From assembly GCF_020905295.1 (NCBI RefSeq), contig NZ_JAJJMM010000001.1:5146001-5210000 (forward strand): a stretch of 64,000 bases of DNA, written 5' to 3'. The number at the start of each line of letters is the position of its first letter. Position 1 is the stretch's first letter. The DNA is from Flavobacterium piscisymbiosum (GTDB taxonomy: Bacteria; Bacteroidota; Bacteroidia; Flavobacteriales; Flavobacteriaceae). Positions 35,062-43,469 of this stretch are shown piece after piece. The notes beneath the pieces are model-generated. The model was not told the origin of the DNA. It was given only the letters and a program-made list of their open reading frames with translations, and ran no database searches. A program made the translations under genes and the position numbers.

Positions 35062-35751
35062 ATGAAAAAATTAATCCTTACCGCAGCATTATTATTTGTA
35101 ACTTTTATTGGATTCGCTCAAAAACCAAGTCCTGCACAATTAGATCCTTTCAACCACACATTAGTACTTATTGATTACGAAAGCCAAATGGCATTTGCAG
35201 TAAATAACATTCCAATCGATCAACTTCGTAACAACACCGCTTTAGTTGCCGGAGCTTCAAAAATATTCAAAGTTCCTACCATTGTAACAACCGTTGCAGA
35301 AAAGTCATTTAGCGGACCCGTTTTTCGTGAAATCGAAGAATTTTATCCAAAAGCTACTTCAAACTACATCGATCGTACTTCAATGAATACCTGGGAAGAT
35401 ATTCCTGCTCATAAAGCTATAGTTGCAAAAGGTAAAAAGAAACTGGTTTTTGCAGGTTTATGGACAAGCGTTTGTATCGTTGGGCCAGCATTATCAGCAA
35501 TCAACGAAGGTTATGATGTATATGTAATTACAGATGCAAGTGGCGATGTTTCTAAAGAAGCACACGAAATGGCCGTAACCCGTATGGTTCAGGCAGGTGC
35601 TCATCCGGTAACTTCATTACAGTATTTATTAGAATTACAACGCGACTGGGCTCGTCAGGAAACTTATGTACCTGTAACAGATTTAGTTAAAAAATACGGT
35701 GGTGCTTACGGTGTTGGTGTTCAATACGCTCACGAAATGTTGAAACACTAA
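35062..35751 (+). CDS. Secreted isochorismatase-fold cysteine hydrolase
   Basis: This is a 229-residue hydrolase of the isochorismatase/nicotinamidase superfamily (YcaC-like). Unusually for the family it has a clear signal peptide (MKKLILTAALLFVTFIGFAQ), so it should act in the periplasm. Visible motifs are the catalytic Asp region HTLVLIDYESQMAFAV near 33-48, RTSMNTWED near 113 and the nucleophile Cys in VFAGLWTSVCIVGPALSA near 148. The Lys of the usual Asp-Lys-Cys triad is not obvious at the normal position. It is followed by an amidohydrolase (47 bp) and a porin (3 bp later), suggesting breakdown of an amide- or ester-type compound outside the cytoplasm. The substrate is unknown. Confidence 0.82.
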   Translation: MKKLILTAALLFVTFIGFAQKPSPAQLDPFNHTLVLIDYESQMAFAVNNIPIDQLRNNTALVAGASKIFKVPTIVTTVAEKSFSGPVFREIEEFYPKATSNYIDRTSMNTWEDIPAHKAIVAKGKKKLVFAGLWTSVCIVGPALSAINEGYDVYVITDASGDVSKEAHEMAVTRMVQAGAHPVTSLQYLLELQRDWARQETYVPVTDLVKKYGGAYGVGVQYAHEMLKH

Positions 35752-35798
35752 TTAATTTTTAATTAAATCATTCAAAACCAACAAAAAATACCACAACC

Positions 35799-37586
35799 AT
35801 GAAACTCTCTTTCAAAATACTAGCTTTTCTTTTCATCATTTCCCTGCCTGTTTTCGCTCAAGGCAAAAGAGCCACACTTATCGTTCATCATGCTGTAATT
35901 CATACTTTAGACGATAAAAATACGATTGTAGAAGCAATGGCTGTTGCCGATGGAAAAATCCTTAAAACCGGAAAAAACAGCGACATTTTAAAACTAAAAA
36001 ACAAAAACACAACTGTAATAGATGCCAAAGGAAAAGTAATTATTCCCGGAATATTCGATTCACACATGCATATTATACGCGGTGGAAGATTCTTTAATAC
36101 CGAGTTGCGCTGGGATGGTGTTCGTACTCTAAAAAGAGCTTTGGCAATGCTAAAAGAACAAGCACAAAGAACGCCAAAAGGCCAATGGGTTCGCGTTGTT
36201 GGCGGATGGAATGCTTATCAGTTTGAAGAAAAAAGATTACCAACTTTAGCAGAAATTAATGAAGCTACAGGAGATGTTCCGGCATTTATTCTTCATTTAT
36301 ACGGTCACGCTTATCTAAACAAGGCCGGAATCGTAGCCTTAAAAATAGATGCCAATACACCAAACCCAAATGCGGGATTGATTGAAAAAGATGCCAACGG
36401 AAACCCAACCGGATTATTAGTGGCAGAACCAAACGCTTTTATTTTATACTCGACACTTGCTAAACTTCCGGAATTAACTGAAGATGAAAAATTCAATTCG
36501 ACTAAACAATTTATGACCGAAATGAACCGACTTGGCGTAACAGCAATTATGGATGCAGGAGGCGGATTTCAAAATTTCCCTGACGATTACGGCGTAACCA
36601 ACGGTTTATGCAAAGACAGCGATTTAACCATTAGAATGCCTTATTATTTGTTTGCACAAAAAGCAGGAACAGAACTAAACGATTATACCAAATGGATGCA
36701 GACTGTAGAAATTGGCGAAGGATGTGACGACGACGACCATTCTGATAAAGTAGAATACCATGTTCAGGGTGCAGGAGAAAATTTAGTAATGAGTGCCGGA
36801 GATTTTGAAAACTTCGACAAACCAAGACCTGAATTAAGCCCGGCGATGGAAGGACAATTAAAAGAAGTGTTGTCTTTATTGGTAAAAAACAGATGGCCGT
36901 TTAGAATTCACGCCACATATAACGAAAGCATCACCCGATTTTTAAATGTTATTGAAGACATCAACAAAGAAAATCCCCTAAACGGACTTTTATGGTTCTT
37001 TGATCACGGAGAAACGGTTTCTGTAGAAAACTTAAAACGCATAAAAGCGCTGAACGGCGGATTGGCAATTCAGCATAGAATGGCATATCAGGGAGAAAGT
37101 TTCATAAAAAGATATGGCAAAGCAGCAGCTGCAAACACAGTTCCGCTAAAGAAAATATTAGAATTAGGAATTAAAGTAGGAATGGGAACTGACGGAACTC
37201 GTGTAGCAAGTTACAATCCGTGGGTTGGTTTATATTGGTTAACTACAGGAAAAACACTGGGCGGTTTAAAATATATGAATGACGAAAATATAGTAGACAG
37301 AACAACGGCACTAAAATTATTTACCTACGGAAGCGCACAGTTAATCAATATCGAAAAAGACAGAGGAATGCTCACAGCAGATAAATTAGCCGATTTTGCC
37401 ATTCTTTCTGATGATTATTTTAACACGCCTGAAGAGCAAATTTTAAACATCGAATCGAAACTTACAGTTGTAAACGGTAAAGTAGTTTATGCTGATGATG
37501 ATTTTAGAAACTTTGCTCAACCTACTCCAAAAGCAATTCCGGATTGGAGTCCTGTAAACTATTTTGGCGGATATCAAAAAAACTAA
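35799..37586 (+). CDS. Secreted YtcJ-type metal-dependent amidohydrolase
   Basis: This 595-residue member of the amidohydrolase superfamily resembles YtcJ/AepA. It carries a signal peptide ending LPVFAQ. Metal-site and fold motifs: GIFDSHMHIIRGG near 85-97 (H-x-H), then QWVRVVGGWNAYQFEEKRLP typical of YtcJ, NRLGVTAIMDAGGGF near 240, the His-containing FRIHATYNES near 366, FDHGETVS near 405, and VGMGTDGTRVASYNPW near 465 with the metal-binding Asp. The C-terminal composite beta part reads KLADFAILSDDYFNTPEEQI. It lies between the hydrolase and porin genes and is only 3 bp from the latter, so it belongs to one operon. Specific substrate not inferable. Confidence 0.85.
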   Translation: MKLSFKILAFLFIISLPVFAQGKRATLIVHHAVIHTLDDKNTIVEAMAVADGKILKTGKNSDILKLKNKNTTVIDAKGKVIIPGIFDSHMHIIRGGRFFNTELRWDGVRTLKRALAMLKEQAQRTPKGQWVRVVGGWNAYQFEEKRLPTLAEINEATGDVPAFILHLYGHAYLNKAGIVALKIDANTPNPNAGLIEKDANGNPTGLLVAEPNAFILYSTLAKLPELTEDEKFNSTKQFMTEMNRLGVTAIMDAGGGFQNFPDDYGVTNGLCKDSDLTIRMPYYLFAQKAGTELNDYTKWMQTVEIGEGCDDDDHSDKVEYHVQGAGENLVMSAGDFENFDKPRPELSPAMEGQLKEVLSLLVKNRWPFRIHATYNESITRFLNVIEDINKENPLNGLLWFFDHGETVSVENLKRIKALNGGLAIQHRMAYQGESFIKRYGKAAAANTVPLKKILELGIKVGMGTDGTRVASYNPWVGLYWLTTGKTLGGLKYMNDENIVDRTTALKLFTYGSAQLINIEKDRGMLTADKLADFAILSDDYFNTPEEQILNIESKLTVVNGKVVYADDDFRNFAQPTPKAIPDWSPVNYFGGYQKN

Positions 37587-37589
37587 ATT

Positions 37590-38960
37590 ATGAACACACT
37601 ATTCCGATTATTGCTGTTTTTGGGATTCATTTCAGCCACAAATGCACAACAAAACCCCGTATTTCAAAAGTTGCGGTATGACGATGATGCTACTTATTTA
37701 CAAACAGATTCGGCCAAAAACGCATACGAGAAAATCAAATATATTCCGCTGAGCAAAAATAGCAATTACTTCGCCTCTATTGGCGGGGAAGCCAGATGGC
37801 AATATACTTATACTGTAAATGATAAATGGGGCGATGAATCTGACGAAGGCGACGGCTATTTACTTTCCCGTTATCTGCTTCATGCTGATGTTCATTTGGG
37901 AATTTTCAGAACTTTTGTAGAATTTCAAAGCAGTCTGGCAAACAGCAAAATAGATCCGAGTCCGGTAGATGAAAATCAGCTCGATATTCATCAGGCTTTT
38001 TTAGATATCGATTTTATTCATAATAAAAGCGAACAATTTACATTACGTTCCGGAAGACAGGAAATGATGTACGGTTCGCAGCGTTTGGTAGCAGTTCGAG
38101 AAGGCCCAAACAGCCGACTTGCTTTTGACGGAATCAAATTGTTTTATAAAAATAGAAATTGGCAGACCGATGCCTTTTTCACTCATCCGATCGCGAATAA
38201 AACCGGAACCTTTAATGATGAATTCAATGAAAATGCCAAATTCTGGGGAAGTTATACTGTGATTCATAAAGTACCATTTGTAGAAAATATCGATTTATAT
38301 TATTTAGGATTATGGAAGAGCCGTTCCGTTTTTGATGATGCTATTGGAGAAGAAACCAGACACTCTTTAGGAACCAGAATCTGGAAAAACAAAGGAAACT
38401 GGAAATACGATTTTGAAGCACTTTACCAATTCGGAAAAATAAGTGAGAAAACAATTTCCGCCTGGACACTTTCTTCTTTTGCCTGTTATACTTTTGAAAA
38501 TGTGAAATTCAGTCCCGAAATCGGATTGAAAACAGAAATTATTTCAGGAGATAAACATTCAGATGATAATCATTTACAAACCTTTAATCCCTTATATCCA
38601 AGAGGCGCTTATTTCGGATTAGTAGCTTTAATTGGCCCGTCTAATTTAATTGATATTCATCCGTCGATTAATTTAGAATTAACTAAAAAATTGGGTTTGG
38701 GATTTGATTATGATATTTTTTGGAGACAAACAATAAGCGATGGTTTATACGCGCCCAATATGCAATTATTGTATTCCGGAAAAGACACTACAGAACGTTT
38801 TATAGGTTCTCAATTGATTACAAATCTAGATTATGCTATGAATGACTTTCTTTCTTTTACACTTGAAACCGGTTGGTTTAATGCAGGTTCATTCTTAAAA
38901 GAGGTTGGTACAGGAAAAGATTATTTTTATGGGGCTTTGACTGCTCAATTTAAATTCTGA
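37590..38960 (+). CDS. Alginate-export-family outer-membrane porin
   Basis: This 456-residue beta-barrel protein has a signal peptide (MNTLFRLLLFLGFISATNAQ). The body matches the AlgE/alginate_exp type: FASIGGEARWQYTYTVNDKWGDESDEGDGYLLSRYLLHADVHLG near 60-105, LDIHQAFLDIDF, FTLRSGRQEMMYGSQRLVAVREGPNSRLAFDGIKLFY near 150-187, and alternating barrel strands ending GALTAQFKF with a terminal Phe. Despite the family name, many such proteins are general substrate channels, and there are no alginate biosynthesis genes here. As the third gene after two periplasmic hydrolases it probably admits their substrate. Confidence 0.85.
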   Translation: MNTLFRLLLFLGFISATNAQQNPVFQKLRYDDDATYLQTDSAKNAYEKIKYIPLSKNSNYFASIGGEARWQYTYTVNDKWGDESDEGDGYLLSRYLLHADVHLGIFRTFVEFQSSLANSKIDPSPVDENQLDIHQAFLDIDFIHNKSEQFTLRSGRQEMMYGSQRLVAVREGPNSRLAFDGIKLFYKNRNWQTDAFFTHPIANKTGTFNDEFNENAKFWGSYTVIHKVPFVENIDLYYLGLWKSRSVFDDAIGEETRHSLGTRIWKNKGNWKYDFEALYQFGKISEKTISAWTLSSFACYTFENVKFSPEIGLKTEIISGDKHSDDNHLQTFNPLYPRGAYFGLVALIGPSNLIDIHPSINLELTKKLGLGFDYDIFWRQTISDGLYAPNMQLLYSGKDTTERFIGSQLITNLDYAMNDFLSFTLETGWFNAGSFLKEVGTGKDYFYGALTAQFKF

Positions 38961-38975
38961 TTATTTTTACGTGAA

Positions 38976-39005
38976 TTTGACAATGAAATTTAAATTTTAA
39001 ATTTG
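38976..39005 (+). promoter_or_regulatory. Promoter of the 2H phosphoesterase gene
   Basis: TTTG at 38976-38979 and TAAATTTG at 38998-39005 form a -33/-7 pair with an 18-base spacer, 20 bp before the ATG at 39025. This is one of the cleanest Bacteroidota-type promoters in the window. Confidence 0.65.
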
Positions 39006-39024
39006 CGTAAAACCAGATGTAAAA

Positions 39025-39588
39025 ATGGAAAAGAAATATTCTGTTGTTTTTCATCCTTCAGAAGATGGAATTGAAATAATCAAAAAATTAAAATTAGAAT
39101 TATTCAATAGAATTGGATGGTACGGCAGCTGCAATTCTGTGGCACATATTACAGTTGGTGGATTTAAAGCAAATGAAAATCAACTTGCTAAGTACATACA
39201 AAAACTTTTGAAAGTCGCTGACACTTTAACTCCTGTTCAAATTCATTTAGATCATTTTAACGCTTATGAGGAAAGTCGGGCTTTCTTTATATCCCCGAGC
39301 GAAAATTCTAAAGCAGACCTAAAACCTATTATGAAAAAAATTCAGGAAGCACTTCTGATTGCCAGTAAGGACAGAAGCGATGACCCTCATATTTCAATAG
39401 GACGAAATCTAGAGCCCGAAAACATCCAAATTGCCCGTGATTTATTCACTACCATTAATATGGAGTTTTTATGTGATGCCATTATATTAAGAGAATTTGA
39501 TCCCATTAAAAGGCAATATTTTATCTTAGAAACTTTCCCCTTTGGCAGTAATCCTCAGCCGGAATTAATTCAGGGGAGCCTTTTTTAA
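39025..39588 (+). CDS. 2'-5' RNA ligase-like 2H phosphoesterase
   Basis: A 187-residue cytoplasmic protein of the 2H superfamily, defined by two H-x-T/S-x motifs. Both are present: AHITVGGF near 41-48 and PHISIGRN near 126-133. The spacing and overall length agree with the LigT/2'-5' RNA ligase group, which acts on cyclic or 2'-5' linked RNA ends. The biological substrate in bacteria is generally unclear. It has its own promoter and is followed by a long inverted repeat, so it is likely monocistronic. Confidence 0.85.
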   Translation: MEKKYSVVFHPSEDGIEIIKKLKLELFNRIGWYGSCNSVAHITVGGFKANENQLAKYIQKLLKVADTLTPVQIHLDHFNAYEESRAFFISPSENSKADLKPIMKKIQEALLIASKDRSDDPHISIGRNLEPENIQIARDLFTTINMEFLCDAIILREFDPIKRQYFILETFPFGSNPQPELIQGSLF

Positions 39589-39724
39589 CCGCAAGGTTCG
39601 CAAGGGTCTTAAGCAACGTTCGCAAAGCTGCCTTATTTAATCTCGCAAAGACGCAAAGTCACAAAGGCAATAAACTTTGCGACTTTGCGTCTTTGCGAGA
39701 AATTACTAGCGCACCTTGCGGTTA
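39586..39724. repeat. Nested long inverted repeat (large hairpin) after the 2H gene
   Basis: Outer arms TAACCGCAAGG (39586-39596) and CCTTGCGGTTA (39714-39724) enclose perfect 20-bp inner arms at 39641-39660 and 39681-39700, which continue inward with one mismatch around GTCACAAAG/CTTTGCGAC. The motif CGCAAAG recurs throughout. The whole could fold into a cruciform or a transcript hairpin of about 140 nt. Degenerate CGCAAAG pieces also occur at 52095-52180. Confidence 0.8.
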
Positions 39725-39768
39725 AATCTACCCAAAGCAAAGAACCTGAAACTAAAATCTATTTTTCG

Positions 39769-39776
39769 TATATTTG
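39769..39776 (+). promoter_or_regulatory. -7 promoter box that decides the start of the AraC gene
   Basis: TATATTTG matches TAnnTTTG. It overlaps the alternative TTG start at 39774, which would therefore not be transcribed; the ATG at 39795 lies about 12 bases after the predicted transcription start. Confidence 0.55.
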
Positions 39777-39794
39777 AATTTTACAATTCATCTT

Positions 39795-40718
39795 ATGAAA
39801 TCACTCGATTCATTTTATCAGGACATCACCGAAGGTTCTTCCATAGAACCAAGTTCATTATTACCCAACGACATCAAAAAAGAAATTGGGCATTTTAATG
39901 TATTTGACATTAAAGAACTTTTAGAACGTATGCAGGGAAAACCGGGAATGCCTTACGACAGAAGAGCTTATTACAAGATAAGTTTAATTCGTGGTAAGAA
40001 TAAAGCCGAGTATGCCGATAAAATAATCGAAATCGAAAAGCAAGGACTTTTGTTTGCTACGCCAAAAATCCCGTACAATTATGTGCCGCAAGACACCAAC
40101 CAGTCCGGGCAATTTTGTGTTTTTACGAGTGAGTTTTTATCCAAAAATAAAAGCGGAATTGACTTAGATGAATTGCCTATTTTTTCTTCAGACGGATATC
40201 CTATTTTTCAGCTTACAGATGAAGAAGTTGCAGAAGTTGAATTGATTTTCAATAAAATACAAAAAGAAATCAATTCAGATTATATTTACAAATACGATCT
40301 GATTCGTAATTATGTTGCTGAGTTAATTCACTTTGGTCAAAAATTACAGCCTATAACTGCTTTATATTCTAAGCATAATTCGGCGGCAAGAGTTTCTTCT
40401 TTATTTGCAGAATTACTGGAAAGACAATTCCCTATTGAATCACCAAACCAAAGATTAGAACTAAGAACAGCCAAAGATTTTGCAGAACGATTATCTGTTC
40501 ACGTCAATCATTTGAATAAGGTTTTAAAAGAAAACACCGGAAAAACCACCACTGAATTAATCACTACAAGATTAACGAATGAAGCCAAAATCCTTTTAAA
40601 ACAAACGGATTGGAACATCTCTGAAATCGCATTTTCATTGGGCTTCGAAGAGTTGGCGCATTTTTCTAATTTCTTTAAAAAACAAACGACATTTACGCCT
40701 CTTGCTTTTAGGAGTTAG
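39795..40718 (+). CDS. AraC family transcriptional regulator
   Basis: This 307-residue regulator has an N-terminal cupin-like sensing half (YYKISLIRGKNKAEYADKIIEIEKQGLLFATPKIPYNYVPQD, about 60-105) and a C-terminal AraC DNA-binding domain (about 215-307: LRTAKDFAERLSVHVNHLNKVLKENTGKTTTELITTRLTNEAKILLKQTDWNISEIAFSLGFEELAHFSNFFKKQTTFTPLAFR). This type is common in flavobacteria beside short-chain dehydrogenases and oxidoreductases. Two SDR genes follow on the same strand (41054 and 41919), which are plausible targets. The upstream TTG at 39774 is rejected because a -7 box covers it. Confidence 0.88.
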   Translation: MKSLDSFYQDITEGSSIEPSSLLPNDIKKEIGHFNVFDIKELLERMQGKPGMPYDRRAYYKISLIRGKNKAEYADKIIEIEKQGLLFATPKIPYNYVPQDTNQSGQFCVFTSEFLSKNKSGIDLDELPIFSSDGYPIFQLTDEEVAEVELIFNKIQKEINSDYIYKYDLIRNYVAELIHFGQKLQPITALYSKHNSAARVSSLFAELLERQFPIESPNQRLELRTAKDFAERLSVHVNHLNKVLKENTGKTTTELITTRLTNEAKILLKQTDWNISEIAFSLGFEELAHFSNFFKKQTTFTPLAFRS

Positions 40719-40787
40719 ATTTTAGATTTTAGATTTTAGATTTTAGATTTTAGATTTTAGATTTTAGATTTTAGATTTTAGATTTTT
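40713..40787 (+). repeat. 8-bp minisatellite, about nine copies of TTTTAGAT
   Basis: From the stop codon of the AraC gene onward the unit TTTTAGAT repeats about nine times without interruption. It lies outside coding sequence except for the last bases of the gene. Similar single copies (AAAATCTAAAATC) occur near 41883-41910. Slippage could change the distance to downstream elements. Confidence 0.85.
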
Positions 40788-40821
40788 GGATTGCGCAGAA
40801 TAGTTTCTCAAGAGTTTGTCC

Positions 40822-40900
40822 TCCTGAGCGAAGTCGAAGGATCTCATGCTGAATCCGTACAGTGCGTTCTACAGTGTGTGTCCTTCGACTTCGCTCAGGA
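40822..40900. repeat. Inverted repeat element with perfect 20-bp arms
   Basis: TCCTGAGCGAAGTCGAAGGA at 40822-40841 and its exact inverse complement at 40881-40900 enclose 39 bases. A related half element (CCTTCGACTACGCTCAGGA) occurs at 58202-58220. It appears to be a dispersed REP-like intergenic element. The gap 40719-41053 holds this, the minisatellite, and no gene. Confidence 0.8.
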
Positions 40901-41018
40901 AGACATAAAATGAGAATTGGAATTTGGAACTTCAAAAAATTGGAATTTAATTTCCCTCTGATTTGAATTTCGCAAACATCGATTTGATATTTACAATTCC
41001 CCATTCCTACTTCGCTCC

Positions 41019-41026
41019 TACCTTTG
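41019..41026 (+). promoter_or_regulatory. -7 promoter box of the first SDR gene
   Basis: TACCTTTG matches TAnnTTTG 28 bp before the ATG at 41054. The alternative TTG start at 41024 falls inside this box and is therefore unlikely. Confidence 0.5.
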
Positions 41027-41053
41027 TCTTATCAATTTAAAAGATCGAAAAAG

Positions 41054-41779
41054 ATGAACTTATCAAACAACAAAATTCTAATAACAGGTGGTGCAAGCGG
41101 TATCGGACTTGGACTAACCGAAAGATTTATTCAGGAAAACAATACCGTAATTATTTGCGGTCGACGTGAATCTGTTTTGAATGAAGTGAAAGCAAAATTT
41201 CCAACTGTAATTACAAAAGTTTGCGATCTTGCCATCGAAGCTGAACGCGTAGCACTTTACGAATGGATTACGGAAAATCATCCTGACTTAAATGTTTTAA
41301 TCAACAACGCAGGAATTCAAAAATGGGTTTCGGTTACCGATGCTGACTTTTATGAGAGCATGAAATCAGAATTGGCTACTAATATTGAAGCTCCTTTACA
41401 TTTAACATCACTTTTTATTCAGTTAAACTCACTGAATACCGTAATGAATGTAACATCAGGATTGGCGCTTTCTCCTTTTGCAAAAGTTCCGGTTTATTCG
41501 GCTACAAAAGCTTTTTTTCGCTCGTTTACTTTATCACTTCGCCATATGCTGAAAGCAAAAAATATTGAAGTAATCGAAATTATTCCGCCAGCTTTGAATA
41601 CAGATTTGGGAGGTGTTGGTTTGCACGACGCACATCCAAGCGTAAGTGATTTTATAGAATCTATTTTCGAACAATTAAAAGAAGGAAAAGACGAACTTAC
41701 TTTCGGAACCAGTGCAACAAGAATAAACGCAAGTGTACCGGAATTAAAAGCGTCGTTTAATGCATTACATGGGAATTAA
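41054..41779 (+). CDS. Short-chain dehydrogenase/reductase (DltE-like)
   Basis: A 241-residue cytoplasmic oxidoreductase with the SDR nucleotide motif TGGASGIGLGLTERF near 10-24, CGRRES (NADP preference suggested by the Arg pair), NNAGIQ near 87, catalytic Ser in MNVTSGLALSPF and YSATKAFF (Tyr-x-x-x-Lys near 152). It resembles the DltE/YwfD-like subgroup annotated as SDR family oxidoreductase. The substrate is unknown. A second SDR follows 139 bp later and an AraC regulator precedes it; the arrangement suggests a small regulator-controlled redox set. ATG 41054 is chosen because the upstream TTG overlaps the promoter. Confidence 0.85.
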   Translation: MNLSNNKILITGGASGIGLGLTERFIQENNTVIICGRRESVLNEVKAKFPTVITKVCDLAIEAERVALYEWITENHPDLNVLINNAGIQKWVSVTDADFYESMKSELATNIEAPLHLTSLFIQLNSLNTVMNVTSGLALSPFAKVPVYSATKAFFRSFTLSLRHMLKAKNIEVIEIIPPALNTDLGGVGLHDAHPSVSDFIESIFEQLKEGKDELTFGTSATRINASVPELKASFNALHGN

Positions 41780-41918
41780 TTAAAAATTGAGAATTAAAAA
41801 TTAAAAATTATTTTTTTCACGCAGATTTAGCAGATTTTTTTAATCTATAAAATTCTTAATCTGTTGGCGATCTATAATAATCTAAAATCAACAATCTAAA
41901 ATCTAAAATTTAAATAAA

Positions 41919-42683
41919 ATGGCAGTAAATACAAAAATAGCTCTTGTTACAGGTGGTAGCAGAGGTTTAGGAAAAAACATGGCAATCGCAATTGCAAAAA
42001 AAGGAATCGATGTTATCATTACATACAACAGTAAAAAAGACGAAGCTGATGCTGTTGTAAAAGAAATCGAAGCATTAGGTCAAAAAGCAGCTTCATTACA
42101 ATTAAACGTGGCTGATTCAGGTACTTTTGATGGTTTTTTCACCAATGTTTCAGAAGTTTTAAAAAGCACTTTTAAAACTGATAAATTCGATTTCCTTGTC
42201 AACAACGCAGGAATCGGAATTCACAATTCATTCATTGGAACAACAGAAGCTGAATTTGATCAATTGACTAATATTCAATTCAAAGGGCCTTTTTTCCTGA
42301 CTCAAAAAGCATTGAATATCCTCAATGATGGTGGTGGAATCGTGAATATTTCAACTGGTTTGGCTCGTTTTTCATTTCCGGGTTATGCCGCTTACGCAGC
42401 TATGAAAGGTGCAATTGAAACTTTGACAAAATATCAGGCAAAAGAATTAGGCGCAAGAAAAATCAGAGTAAATGTTGTCGCTCCAGGCGCTATAGAAACT
42501 GATTTTGGCGGTGGTGTTGTTCGTGATAATGAGCAAATGAACCAACAAATAGCATCAGTAACGGCTTTAGGAAGAGTTGGTTTACCTGATGATATTGGCG
42601 GTGTTGTTGCCTTTTTATGTACCGAAGAAGCACGTTGGGTAAACGCTCAGCGTATTGAGGTTTCTGGCGGAATGATGCTTTAA
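41919..42683 (+). CDS. Short-chain dehydrogenase/reductase (FabG-like)
   Basis: This 254-residue classical SDR shows TGGSRGLGKNMAIAIAKKG near 11-29, NSKKDEAD after strand 2, LNVADS, NNAGIGIHNSF near 93, the catalytic Ser in NISTGLARF, YAAYAAMKGAIETL (Tyr-x-x-x-Lys near 160) and the C-terminal GRVGLPDDIGGVVAFLCTEEARWVNAQRIEVSGG. The last part is typical of 3-oxoacyl reductase or glucose dehydrogenase relatives; a housekeeping FabG role is unlikely because it is not near fatty-acid genes. Two strong hairpins follow the stop. Confidence 0.86.
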   Translation: MAVNTKIALVTGGSRGLGKNMAIAIAKKGIDVIITYNSKKDEADAVVKEIEALGQKAASLQLNVADSGTFDGFFTNVSEVLKSTFKTDKFDFLVNNAGIGIHNSFIGTTEAEFDQLTNIQFKGPFFLTQKALNILNDGGGIVNISTGLARFSFPGYAAYAAMKGAIETLTKYQAKELGARKIRVNVVAPGAIETDFGGGVVRDNEQMNQQIASVTALGRVGLPDDIGGVVAFLCTEEARWVNAQRIEVSGGMML

Positions 42684-42723
42684 TTAATTATGAATTATGA
42701 ATTATTAAATAAGTCATAGCCCT

Positions 42724-42756
42724 AAACCTAACAGGTTTTAAAAACCTGTTAGGTTT
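42724..42756. terminator. Hairpin after the second SDR gene
   Basis: Sixteen-base arms AAACCTAACAGGTTTT and AAAACCTGTTAGGTTT are perfectly complementary. A short T-rich segment follows on the plus strand. Confidence 0.65.
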
Positions 42757-42774
42757 GTTACGTAATATAAAAAC

Positions 42775-42807
42775 AAAACCCGACAAGATTAAAATCTGTC
42801 GGGTTTT
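42775..42807. terminator. Second hairpin, shared by the convergent PepSY-like gene
   Basis: AAAACCCGACA pairs with TGTCGGGTTTT, and the inner AGATT pairs with AATCT, so nearly the whole element is base-paired. It stands 38 bp past the end of the leftward gene and is flanked by A- and T-rich runs, so it can act in both directions. Confidence 0.7.
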
Positions 42808-42845
42808 TCATTTAGAAATATATTGAGTTAGTAAGTATTCGAGAT

Positions 42846-43322
42846 TTAATCTTTTTCGACGATTACATCAAAACCACCATTTTTATCGAAAACAACATCA
42901 TAAAATTTAGAGTTTTTTTGTATTCCCACTTCATAAGTGGTTTTGTTTTTGTCATCTACCACGACGGCAATTTCTTTGATGGATTTGGCCGGATAATTTT
43001 TCTTTAAATAAGCCTGAGCTTTTGGAGGAAGTTTACTAAGCGGAATTTGAGATTCAAATGCTTTTAAAACTCCCAAATTATCGTAAACTGCCAAGACTTC
43101 TGTAGTTGCATTTGTTTTGAATTTTGCTTCGTAACGAATTTCATCATCATCGTCACCAACATATTTCAGGTTCCATACCGGAACTTTACCGGGATATTCT
43201 TTTTGAAAAGTAAACAATACTTTTTCTGGCGGAGTAACCACTTTATCTGGAGAAACTCCATTTTGTCCTAGTAAAAAACTACTATATAAAAAGGTAATAA
43301 TAAAGAAAAGGTTTTTCATCAT
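42846..43322 (-). CDS. Secreted PepSY-like protein
   Basis: This 158-residue protein has a signal peptide (MMKNLFFIITFLYSSFLLGQ) and two PepSY-like (BLIP-like beta-lactamase-inhibitor fold) repeats. One is FTFQKEYPGKVPVWNLKYVGDDDDEIRYEAKFK with EVLAVYDNLGVLKAFESQIP; the other is AQAYLKKNYPAKSIKEIAVVVDDKNKTTYEVGIQ with YDVVFDKNGGFDVIVEKD. Such proteins are abundant in flavobacteria and of unknown function, possibly periplasmic chaperones or inhibitors. It is monocistronic, convergent to the SDR gene and sharing its terminators. Confidence 0.75.
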   Translation of the reverse strand: MMKNLFFIITFLYSSFLLGQNGVSPDKVVTPPEKVLFTFQKEYPGKVPVWNLKYVGDDDDEIRYEAKFKTNATTEVLAVYDNLGVLKAFESQIPLSKLPPKAQAYLKKNYPAKSIKEIAVVVDDKNKTTYEVGIQKNSKFYDVVFDKNGGFDVIVEKD

Positions 43323-43469
43323 TATGGTTTTAAATCAACAATCCTTAAAATAACGTATTAAAATTACTACTTTATTTTGAAGTAAATATGAAATTGAAAA
43401 AAAATGTTAAAAGAAAGAGTAACATTATCCTAAATAAGCCGTCTTATATGAAACCAAAACCACAAAACA

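Noticed and set aside
37590..38960. Alginate biosynthesis or use suggested by the alginate-export-type porin.
   Set aside because: No alginate lyase, synthase or epimerase is nearby. The family contains many general porins, so the name alone does not define the substrate.
40771..41004. A 77-residue minus-strand ORF.
   Set aside because: It consists of the translated minisatellite and the 40822-40900 inverted repeat element.
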